Below, piece after piece: positions 55,075-62,602 of a stretch of 64,000 bases of DNA (its first letter is position 1; every line of letters starts with the position of its first letter). The stretch is from an uncultured delta proteobacterium. GTDB lineage: Bacteria; Myxococcota; Myxococcia; Myxococcales; 40CM-4-68-19. Made by a program: the position numbers and the translations under genes. The DNA lies in contig CAIWCD010000048.1 of NCBI GenBank assembly GCA_903911145.1, positions 234,824 through 298,823 on the forward strand, given 5' to 3'. The notes beneath the pieces were generated by a model. That model saw nothing but the letters and a program-made list of their open reading frames with translations. It was not told where the DNA came from and made no database searches.

Positions 55075-57675
55075 CTACGACGACGCGCTCGGCTCCGCCG
55101 CAGGCTTGCTCTCGGGCGCGGCTGGCTCGGATGTCGCTGCCGCCTCGCCCCCTTCGACGCGCGCCTCGGTCGCCTGCTCGCGACCGCCACGCCCGCGACC
55201 GCCGCGACCGCCGCGCTCGCCACCATCGCGACGCACCTGCCCTCCGCGATTGCCCTGCGCGAGCTCCGGCCGGCTCCACTTGCCGTTCAGATCGTACTGC
55301 TCGATGTGGTACTGCGGCTGCGGCCGAACGACGATGCTCTTGTTGAGCCGCATCATCAGCATGCGCAGGCCTTCGCGCTCCGGCCCCTGCAGGATCTTCG
55401 CGACCTCGCCGCTGCAATTGACGACGATCTGATCCTCGCGGTGCTTGCGCGCCGCCCTCTGCGCTTCACGCAAGATCTCGTACGCGAGCGTGTCGGGGCT
55501 CTTGATGTGTCCACGCCCATCGCACGTCGGGCAGGGAATGTTGGTCAGGCGGCCAACGCTCTCGCGCACACGCTTGCGCGTCATCTCGACGAGACCGATG
55601 TCGCTGATCTTCAGCACGTTCGTCTTCGCGCGATCCTTCTCGAGGGCCTCCTGCAAGGTCTTGAAGACCTTGTCGCGGTTCTGCCCCTTATCCATGTCGA
55701 TGAAGTCGAGAATGATGATGCCGCCGATGTTGCGCAGCCGCAGCTGGTAGACGATCTCCTTCGCGGCCTCGCAGTTGATCTTGGTGATCGTCTCCTCGAG
55801 CGACTTCTTTCCGGTGTAGCGGCCGGAGTTGACGTCGATGGCGACGAGAGCCTCGGTCTGATCGATGACGATCGAGCCGCCGCTCTTGAGCCACACTTTG
55901 CGGTTCGATGCGCGCACCAGCTCGTGCTCGATGCCGTACTCGTCGAAGATCGGCTCATCGCCCTGGTAGAGCTCGATCGAGCCCTTCATCTCGGGGGCGA
56001 CCTGCTCGACGAAATTGCAGACCCGCTCGTACTCGCTGCGATCGTCGATCACGACCTTGTTCACGTCGGCCGAAAGCAGATCGCGGATCGAGCGGAGGAT
56101 CAGATCGAGGTCGGGGTGGATGCACGCGGGCGCGCGCATCGTCTCGAGCTTCTTGCCGACCTCGTTCCAGAGGCCGAGGAGGAACTTGATGTCGGCGGTG
56201 AGCTTCTCTGTGGGCTCGCCCTCGGCGACGGTGCGCACGATGAAGCCGGTGCCAGCGGGCCGATACTTGTCGACCAGCTCGCGCAGGCGGCGGCGCTCCT
56301 TGTCGCCCTCGATGCGGCGCGAAATGCCGACGTGATCGACAGTCGGCATGAAGACGAGATGACGGCCAGGCAGCGAGATGTGGCAGGTGATGCGCGCGCC
56401 CTTGGTGCCGATCGGATCCTTCACTACCTGCACGAGGACTTCGTCACCCTCTTTGAGCAGGTCCTGGATCTGTGCGCGCTTGCCGGAGTGGCTGTGCGAG
56501 CCGCTGCTGCTCGAGCTTCCGCCGCCGTACGAGCCGCCGCCTCCACCACCACCGCCGCCGCTGCGTTCACGCGAGCCGCCACCAGAGCGGCCACGCTGGT
56601 TTCCGTTGTCGCGCTTCTCGGCGCGCTCCTGGCCTTGTCCCTGCGCTGCCGGAGGAGCCCCCTCACGCGGCGTCTCATTGCCGCGACGACGACCGCGCCC
56701 GCCACGACGACGGCCGCGGCGCTGCTCGCGGGCCGCGCTCTGCTGCTGCGCATCGGCTGGAACGCCGCGCTGGCCTTGAGCGGGCGCACCCGACCCACCA
56801 CCTGCACCGGCCTCGGCTGAACTGCTCGCAGCGGTCGCCGAGTCGGTGGACGCTGGTGCCGCAGAATCAGAAGCAGGAGTCGGTTCAGCGCGGGCCGCAT
56901 CTTCCGCCGCCATCGCGGCCTCGGCAGCGGCGTGTGCCGCATCGCCTTCGTCGAGGTCCTCGTCGTCGTCGCCTTCTTCGCCCTCTTCGCCTTCTTCGTT
57001 GTCCTGCTCGTCATCGAGCGAATCTTCCGCGCCGAGCTCAACCACTTCGCCCGCGGCCTGCACGGTCGCACCTGCGCTGCTCTGCACGGCAGAAGCTTCA
57101 CTCTGTGCAGCGTCCGCGCTCGTAGTTGCCTGCTCGGCAGTCGGCGGCGTTTCGCTCGACGGGGCTGACTCAGGAGCACCGCTCGAGGAGCTGGTTACTT
57201 CCGTGGCGGGCGCGGCTGCATCCGACGCACTGCCTGATTCCGCGGGCGTTGCGGCAGCCATCGCCTCGGCGTGGGTCGGTGCTGCAGCCTTCGCCGCCTC
57301 CTCGGCAGCGGCAGCGCTGGCCGCCTCCTTGAGCGCAGCCTCATTTCCCTCTTCGCTGGGCTCGGGAAGATCGGCCGCGTCGCGAGGATCACCCTCGGTC
57401 GCGCCGGCCTGCTCGTCCATCTCCTCGCTGAAGCCAGGGAAGTTCGGATCGGAGACGATGTCTCCGACGTAGAGGAACGCGGCCTTGTCGAGTCCGATGT
57501 CGACAAACGCGGCCTGCATGCCCGGGAGCACGCGGACGACCTTGCCTTTGTAGATGTTGCCGACGATCCCTTTTTCGTTCTTCCGCTCGAGGTAATACTC
57601 AGAGATCGTGCCTTGTTCGATCAGCGCGACGCGGGTCTCCTGACCCGAGGCGTTGATCACGAGAATGTTCGACAT
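55075..57675 (-). CDS. rne: Rne/Rng-family ribonuclease with very long insert in S1 domain
   Basis: About 866 residues from the ATG at 57675 (AAGGAC upstream); the frame open to 57888 is not expected to be coding. 'MSNILVINASGQETRVALIEQGTISEYYLERK' and 'GNIYKGKVVRVLPGMQAAFVDIGLDKAAFLY' open the S1 domain. It is then interrupted by about 290 residues rich in Ala/Ser/Glu, acid-rich, then RGG-rich and Gly-rich ('[17 protein letters not shown]', 'GSSSSSGSHSHSG') before 'KRAQIQDLLKEGDEVLVQVVKDPIGTKGARIT' resumes it. The catalytic part follows with 'VAIDVNSGRYTGK' and 'IIILDFIDM' (metal-binding Asp), and 'IPCPTCDGRG' (zinc link). It ends in an RGG-rich tail. It cleaves single-stranded mRNA and rRNA precursors. 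Confidence 0.93.
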   Translation of the reverse strand: MSNILVINASGQETRVALIEQGTISEYYLERKNEKGIVGNIYKGKVVRVLPGMQAAFVDIGLDKAAFLYVGDIVSDPNFPGFSEEMDEQAGATEGDPRDAADLPEPSEEGNEAALKEAASAAAAEEAAKAAAPTHAEAMAAATPAESGSASDAAAPATEVTSSSSGAPESAPSSETPPTAEQATTSADAAQSEASAVQSSAGATVQAAGEVVELGAEDSLDDEQDNEEGEEGEEGDDDEDLDEGDAAHAAAEAAMAAEDAARAEPTPASDSAAPASTDSATAASSSAEAGAGGGSGAPAQGQRGVPADAQQQSAAREQRRGRRRGGRGRRRGNETPREGAPPAAQGQGQERAEKRDNGNQRGRSGGGSRERSGGGGGGGGGSYGGGSSSSSGSHSHSGKRAQIQDLLKEGDEVLVQVVKDPIGTKGARITCHISLPGRHLVFMPTVDHVGISRRIEGDKERRRLRELVDKYRPAGTGFIVRTVAEGEPTEKLTADIKFLLGLWNEVGKKLETMRAPACIHPDLDLILRSIRDLLSADVNKVVIDDRSEYERVCNFVEQVAPEMKGSIELYQGDEPIFDEYGIEHELVRASNRKVWLKSGGSIVIDQTEALVAIDVNSGRYTGKKSLEETITKINCEAAKEIVYQLRLRNIGGIIILDFIDMDKGQNRDKVFKTLQEALEKDRAKTNVLKISDIGLVEMTRKRVRESVGRLTNIPCPTCDGRGHIKSPDTLAYEILREAQRAARKHREDQIVVNCSGEVAKILQGPEREGLRMLMMRLNKSIVVRPQPQYHIEQYDLNGKWSRPELAQGNRGGQVRRDGGERGGRGGRGRGGREQATEARVEGGEAAATSEPAAPESKPAAEPSASS

Positions 57676-57973
57676 CGAAAGTGTCCTTTGCCGCCAGCGC
57701 GCGCGAGCCGATGACGCAGGCTGCACGCGAACGCGACGAAGCGCCGAGGCGCTCGTGGTTGAACTCGAAGGTTGAAACTGTACCGGCCAAGCGGTCCCAC
57801 TCCCGCTCGCGCTCGCCACCCAAAGGAGCGGTACGCGCTGAGCGAAGGTCTTCGAGGCTGCTCTTTGGACCGCACAGCGCGGATCCAAAGTTGAATCACC
57901 AGATTAACACTTTGTTGGCGGTTGGGGCAACAGTTCGTTGCCACCCAGCCGCCCCGGGCAATCGCGAACGCCA
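57676..57973. promoter_or_regulatory. rne leader region with inverted repeat
   Basis: 298 bases between the SdpI-like gene and rne. An imperfect inverted repeat CTTTGGACCGC (57863-57873) / GCGGATCCAAAG (57879-57890) lies about 190 bp before the rne start; it could form a leader hairpin. Leader hairpins are known to tune rne levels in enterobacteria, but no such link is proven here. No other feature was seen. Confidence 0.35.
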
Positions 57974-58633
57974 CTAACGGGCCGCGCGCTGCTCCTCTCG
58001 CCACCAGACGTAGGAAGCGACGACCGGCGCGAGCGAAGCGACCAATGCCACGCCCAGCAACGCGATGCCGCCCGTGCGGCCGGGCGCAAACGCGAGCGCA
58101 GCGCAAGCGAGACCACCCCAGAAGAAGAGCTTGCCGGCAAGCCGGTTGGTCCGGCGCCAGACCGTCGCACTCGCGAGCGTCCACGGAGTGCGCATCCCGG
58201 CGAAGTAGTTGGGCCGCACGCGCGGCAGGAAGTTTCCAATCACCATCAGCACGAGCGGAGCAAAGAGCGCTCCGACTCCCTGCAGCCGTGCGAGCCCAGC
58301 GAGCTGCACCAGAAGTCCGAGGTGCGCGAGCATGCCGAGCCCCATCAGAGAGAGAGAAAGAGACGCGAAGGCACCACGCTCCGCCGGCGGCGCATCATCC
58401 TCCAGGGGGCGCGACGCGATCGGATCGATCCGATCGAGCACAGCGAGCAGCCCCCAGAGCAGCGCAAGCATTGCAGGCGCCAGTAGCGCGAGCTCGACGC
58501 GGGAGCCGAATCCGTTGGGTTCGCCATCGAGGCCCCAATGAATGGGAACACTCGCAGGCAGGTGCGAAAAGAGCGCAGCTGTGCCGACGAGGTCGGCGAG
58601 GAAGATGCCAAGAGCGATCCGATGGTGGTTCAT
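57974..58633 (-). CDS. SdpI-family (DUF1648) membrane protein
   Basis: 219 residues with about six membrane segments. The N-terminal DUF1648 signature is 'ASVPIHWGLDGEPNGFGSR'. The C-terminal half has the SdpI motif 'GNFLPRVRPNYFAGMRTPWTLASATVWRRTNRLAGKLFFWGGLA'. In Bacillus, SdpI gives immunity to the SdpC toxin and works with the SdpR repressor. Here it starts 3 bp after the SdpR-like gene, so they form one unit. No toxin gene was recognised nearby, so an immunity role is inference. Confidence 0.85.
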   Translation of the reverse strand: MNHHRIALGIFLADLVGTAALFSHLPASVPIHWGLDGEPNGFGSRVELALLAPAMLALLWGLLAVLDRIDPIASRPLEDDAPPAERGAFASLSLSLMGLGMLAHLGLLVQLAGLARLQGVGALFAPLVLMVIGNFLPRVRPNYFAGMRTPWTLASATVWRRTNRLAGKLFFWGGLACAALAFAPGRTGGIALLGVALVASLAPVVASYVWWREEQRAAR

Positions 58634-58636
58634 CGA

Positions 58637-58945
58637 CTACCCCTTTCCGTGCTTGCGATGCGACGCCGCCGCAGCAGCAGTCTGGCGCGGCGTCGCAAGG
58701 TCGAGAAGAACTCGCGCGACGTCGTCCATCATCGTGGTGTCGAGCGCATAGACGATGCTCTGGCCATCGCGCGTCGCAGAGACGAGGCCCGCCGCGCGCA
58801 GCACGGCAAGATGGCGCGAAATCGCCGGCTGCGAGAGCTCGAACGCCTCGACGATCTCATTCACGCTGCGGGCCCGTTTGCCGAGCAGTCGCAGGATCGC
58901 GCGGCGGGTCGGATCGGCCAGCGCTTTGAATGCAGAGTCAGACAT
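58637..58945 (-). CDS. ArsR/SdpR-type transcriptional repressor
   Basis: 102 residues. Winged-helix ArsR fold: 'FKALADPTRRAILRLLGKRARSVNEIVEAFELSQPAISRHLAVLRAAGLVSATRDGQSIVYALD'. No Cys metal-binding box is seen, as in SdpR-type members that do not sense metals. It is 3 bp upstream of the SdpI-like gene and 37 bp downstream of the CPBP gene, all on the minus strand, so it probably represses its own operon. A palindromic AT-rich site before the CPBP gene is its candidate operator. Confidence 0.9.
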   Translation of the reverse strand: MSDSAFKALADPTRRAILRLLGKRARSVNEIVEAFELSQPAISRHLAVLRAAGLVSATRDGQSIVYALDTTMMDDVARVLLDLATPRQTAAAAASHRKHGKG

Positions 58946-58982
58946 GGCAGCTTTCTGTCATATTTCGGGTTCGAGGAGACGC

Positions 58983-59852
58983 TCAGGAGAAGAGCAACGC
59001 AAGCGCGTGCAGACAGACATCGCCGAAGCCATGCGCGACCATCGCTGGCTCAAGGCCACGACGGAAGAAGAGCCAGCCGCAGACGAGCCCGGCGAGGCTG
59101 TTGGCGAGAACGACATAGGTCACGACCGCAGGGCTCATCGCGATGCCGAGCGCGTGCACCGCCGGAAGATGGCCCACACCAAAGAGCACCGCGCTGGCGA
59201 GGTTGGCTATCCAGAAGCCGACCGCGCCGCGGCTCCCGAGAACGCGTGCGAGCGCGACGAGCGCAGAGAGGAGCCCCCAGCGCAGGAGAAGCTCTTCGAC
59301 GATGCCGCCATAGAACGCGGAGCTTGCACCTGTCAGCAGAGCAGCAGCTGTCCCGTTCGCGCCCAGCGCCCGCGCGCTCTCGTTGCGCAACGCCTCGGGC
59401 AGATGCGGCGCCGCGAGGTGATTGAGAGCGAGAATGAGCAGGCTGAAGGCCGCGCCGAGGAGCAGCGCGCGGGGCAACTCTCGGATGAAGCGAGGTGCGG
59501 GAGGACGACGCTCCACCAGCGCCCGCACGAATGGCGCGTCGAGCCCGGTTCGCGCCCCGAGCCGATCCCCTACCCACGCAGCAAAGGTGGTCAGCAGCGC
59601 CAGTTGCACCAGTTGTGCGACGACAATGGCGACGAGACTGGGCGCGGGTTTCCCGCTCTGCCCCGCAGCCAACGCGGCGCCGCGAAACAGGGGCAGGAGG
59701 TAAGGCAGCGCCCCGAGAAATCCGATCGGACCACCGAGCGCGAGCCACGGCCAGAGTGCGCGCCGGCGCCCCGTCGACGAACTCGACGGGATCGGTTGCT
59801 CTGCCGCGTGCCGGATCTGGGAGGGCTCAACTGGCAGCGCAGGAGTGTTCAC
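58983..59852 (-). CDS. CPBP-family intramembrane metalloprotease (Abi)
   Basis: 289 residues from a GTG start with a GGGGA site upstream, and about eight membrane segments. The family motifs are present: 'GGIVEELLLRWGLLSAL' (EExxxR), 'VLFGVGHLP' (His), and 'VAHGFGDVC' (His). CPBP proteins are membrane-embedded proteases or scaffolds; many act in bacteriocin immunity or prenyl-protein processing. Its place directly before an SdpR-like repressor and an SdpI-like protein fits an immunity or envelope-stress module. The N-terminal 50 residues are Pro/Ser-rich and poorly conserved. Confidence 0.88.
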   Translation of the reverse strand: MNTPALPVEPSQIRHAAEQPIPSSSSTGRRRALWPWLALGGPIGFLGALPYLLPLFRGAALAAGQSGKPAPSLVAIVVAQLVQLALLTTFAAWVGDRLGARTGLDAPFVRALVERRPPAPRFIRELPRALLLGAAFSLLILALNHLAAPHLPEALRNESARALGANGTAAALLTGASSAFYGGIVEELLLRWGLLSALVALARVLGSRGAVGFWIANLASAVLFGVGHLPAVHALGIAMSPAVVTYVVLANSLAGLVCGWLFFRRGLEPAMVAHGFGDVCLHALALLFS

Positions 59853-59880
59853 GAAGGCATCCCCAAAGAAGATGCAGATG

Positions 59881-59909
59881 CATATATGCGCATATTGTTA
59901 TATGCGCAA
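59881..59909 (-). promoter_or_regulatory. Palindromic AT-rich operator candidate before the CPBP gene
   Basis: Within the 67 bp separating CPBP from the radical-SAM gene, the region contains overlapping palindromes CATATATG (59881-59888) and TATGCGCATA (59885-59894), and a second copy of ATATGCGCA (59900-59908) 16 bp from the first (59884-59892). This AT-rich patch stands out from its GC-rich surroundings and is placed to bind a repressor such as the SdpR-like protein. Binding is inference. Confidence 0.55.
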
Positions 59910-59919
59910 CCGCTTTCGC

Positions 59920-62532
59920 TCAACTCCGCCCAGGAGCGAGCACCACGGGGCTGCCGAAGAGCGCCGCCTGCCGCACAATGCGCGCGTCTCCTGACTCCTC
60001 CAGGGCAGCGCCGAACAGGTGCGACAGCAATTCCCAGGGCCGTGCCGTCGCCGTCTCCTCTCCCGCGCGCAGCGTCAAGAGGAGCGTCTGGCTGCCGTCG
60101 AGGGAGAGCCCACTGACGGCTGCCCGCAGATCAATCTCCACCGGCGATTTCCCCGCCCGCTCGCGCACGACGAGCACGCGCTGCTGGGAGAGGAACTCCG
60201 CAACACGCGCTTGCGCATCCAGCACGCGCGCGGGCAACTCGACCCGAAAGACGAGCCCGCGGATGGCGCGATTGAGCGAGGGTGCACCCGGAGCGAGCGG
60301 GACGATCTCGAGCAGGCGAAATCCGGGCGGCAACTCGGCACGAATGCGTGCGCCAATCTCCTCTGCGGAGTGCGTGCCGTGCAGCTCGAGATCGAGATAC
60401 TCGGCCTCGCTCTCGGTACCGACCGGACAGGCGGGGCCGAACCCGACGCGCGGCTTGGGATTGAAGCCGCCCGAGTGGGGAATCGAAAGGCCCGCGCGGC
60501 GGAACGTGCGCAGCAGCGCCGTCATCGTCTCGAGATGGCTGAGCGCAACGAGCCGTCCATCCTTCGCGTAGCGCAGCCGCAGCGACGTGCGCTCAACCGG
60601 CAGCGGCGCGCGCGTCCGCGCTGGGAGCGGCTGATATTGATCCGGCTTGAACACCACGGTATCGACGACTTCGTAGTCGCACGCCCCGCACGCCGTACAA
60701 CGCTCGTCGCCATACGCGCAATCGTCGGTCGACCCTTCGCGCCGCGCGGCCATCCGCTCCTTCCAGAGATAGGGCCGCGTCACTTCGCAATCGATCAGAT
60801 CCCAGGGCAGAACTTCGTCGCGCGCGCGCTCGCGATGGGCGAAGAACGCGAGCCCGACGCCGTGCTCCTTCTCGCAGGCCGCGAACGCGACGTCCCAGAC
60901 CTCGAGCTTGAACTGCTCGGTCCATCCGTCGAGCCGCTGGCCCGCGCGGAACGCGTGCAGCACGACGCTCGATAAGCGCCGATCACCGAGCGCCAGCGCC
61001 CCTTCGAGCGCGCTCTGCCGGGAGTCATGCGGCCGGATGTGCAGGTCGCGAAACGCGTTGCCGAGCTTGCGCTGTTCGTCGCGGAGAATCGCGTGTCGTC
61101 GTTGCGCCTCCTCGAGTGGAATCATCGCTTCCCACTGAAACGGCGTCATCGGCTTGGGGCAGAACGTCGAGACCCCCACGTTGATGCTCGCCCGCGGATT
61201 CACTTTCTTCCCGCGGCGCAGCGCCTCGGCGCAGAGCTGCACGATCGCGCGAACGTCCTCATCCCGCTCAGTCGGCAGACCGATCATGAAGTAGAATTTC
61301 ACGAGGTCCCAGCCGGCCGCGAAGATCGTGTCGACGGCGTGGAGCAGATCCTTCTCTTCATTCCCCTTGTTGATCACCTTGCGCAGGCGGACGGTGGCCG
61401 CCTCCGGGGCGACGGTGAATCCGCTCTTGCGCACGCGCCCGATCTGCTCGGCGAGCCGCGGCGTCATCGTCTCGGTGCGCAGACTCGGCAGCGAGATGTT
61501 GACGTTCTCGGGCCCGAACTCGTCGAAGAAATCCTCGAGCACGCCGTTGATGCACGAATAGTCGCCCGCCGAGAGAGAGAGGAAGCCAACCTCTTCGTAG
61601 CCGGTAGCGAGCAAGCCCTTGCGCGCGATCTCCCGCACCTGGTTCGGATCGCGCTGCCGCGTCGGCCGCGTGATCATTCCGACCTGGCAGAAGCGACAAC
61701 CGCGCGTGCAGCCGCGCTGGATCTCGAGCGGCAACCGATCGTGCACCGTCTGCATGAACGGCACGATTGGCTTCTCGGCCTGCGGCACCAGATTGAGATC
61801 CGGCACCACGCGACGCACGACGCTCTCGTACCCGGGCTTGAGCGATCGATAAGAATTTATCGAAAAATTATCGATTCGATAATCGACCGCAAACAGAGAC
61901 GGCACATAGACGCCAGGGATCTCCGCGAGCAGCCAGAGGAGGTCAACGCGCTCGCCTCCGGCACGTTTCCACCCGAGCACGACCTCGGAGATCTCGTGCA
62001 CGACCTCCTCTCCCTCGCCCACCACGAAGGCATCGAAGAAGTCGGCGACCGGCTCGGGATTGTAGGCGCATGGACCGCCGCCGATGATCAGCGGGTCCTC
62101 TCGCGTGCGCTCACTGGCGAAGAGCGGGATGCCGCCGAGTTCGAGCATCGCGAGCACTGTTGTGTAGCAAAGCTCGAACTGCAGAGTGAACCCGACGATG
62201 TCGAACGCACGCATCGAGGCACGACTCTCGATGGAGAAGAGGGGCAGCTTCTCCGCTCGGAGCGCCGCCTCGAGATCGGTCCACGGCATGAACAGCCGCT
62301 CGCACGCTGAATCCGGCCGCTCGTTCAGTGCGTGATAGAGCAGCCGGAAACCGACATTGCTCATCCCGACTTCGTAGGTATCGGGAAACGCCAGCGCCCA
62401 TTTGAGCGCCACTTGCGCGAGGTCCTTCTTGACCGCGTTCAGTTCGCCGCCCATGTAGCGCGACGGTTTCTGCGCGCGCAGGATGAGCGCATCGAGAGGA
62501 TCTCTCGGGGCGAGAGGAAGCGAGACCTTCAT
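59920..62532 (-). CDS. Radical-SAM/DUF2344 fusion protein (TIGR03960/TIGR03936 type)
   Basis: About 870 residues from the ATG at 62532; longer frame upstream is not coding-like. Residues approx. 20-230 resemble a cobalamin-binding Rossmann part ('FPDTYEVGMSNVGFRLLYHAL', 'GGGPCAYNPEPVADFFDAFVVGEGE'). The radical-SAM core has the cluster motif 'QRGCTRGCRFCQVGM' (CxxxCxxC) near residue 290 and 'LSLSAGDYSCI', 'NISLPSLRTETM' and 'FTVAPEAATVRLRKVINKG'. A second Cys set 'ERCTACGACDYE' lies in the linker. The C-terminal DUF2344 domain is 'LRYAKDGRLVALSHLETMTALLRTFRRAGLSIPHSGGFNPKPR'. Family members are thought to modify RNA or protein; the substrate is unknown. In other bacteria it is often near ribonuclease E/G, as here. 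Confidence 0.92.
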   Translation of the reverse strand: MKVSLPLAPRDPLDALILRAQKPSRYMGGELNAVKKDLAQVALKWALAFPDTYEVGMSNVGFRLLYHALNERPDSACERLFMPWTDLEAALRAEKLPLFSIESRASMRAFDIVGFTLQFELCYTTVLAMLELGGIPLFASERTREDPLIIGGGPCAYNPEPVADFFDAFVVGEGEEVVHEISEVVLGWKRAGGERVDLLWLLAEIPGVYVPSLFAVDYRIDNFSINSYRSLKPGYESVVRRVVPDLNLVPQAEKPIVPFMQTVHDRLPLEIQRGCTRGCRFCQVGMITRPTRQRDPNQVREIARKGLLATGYEEVGFLSLSAGDYSCINGVLEDFFDEFGPENVNISLPSLRTETMTPRLAEQIGRVRKSGFTVAPEAATVRLRKVINKGNEEKDLLHAVDTIFAAGWDLVKFYFMIGLPTERDEDVRAIVQLCAEALRRGKKVNPRASINVGVSTFCPKPMTPFQWEAMIPLEEAQRRHAILRDEQRKLGNAFRDLHIRPHDSRQSALEGALALGDRRLSSVVLHAFRAGQRLDGWTEQFKLEVWDVAFAACEKEHGVGLAFFAHRERARDEVLPWDLIDCEVTRPYLWKERMAARREGSTDDCAYGDERCTACGACDYEVVDTVVFKPDQYQPLPARTRAPLPVERTSLRLRYAKDGRLVALSHLETMTALLRTFRRAGLSIPHSGGFNPKPRVGFGPACPVGTESEAEYLDLELHGTHSAEEIGARIRAELPPGFRLLEIVPLAPGAPSLNRAIRGLVFRVELPARVLDAQARVAEFLSQQRVLVVRERAGKSPVEIDLRAAVSGLSLDGSQTLLLTLRAGEETATARPWELLSHLFGAALEESGDARIVRQAALFGSPVVLAPGRS

Positions 62533-62602
62533 CGCGAGGGTCGCCCCGCACCGACGTGCACGATCGAACGGCACGGGAAACGCCGCAGAGACGTCGTCAA
62601 CG

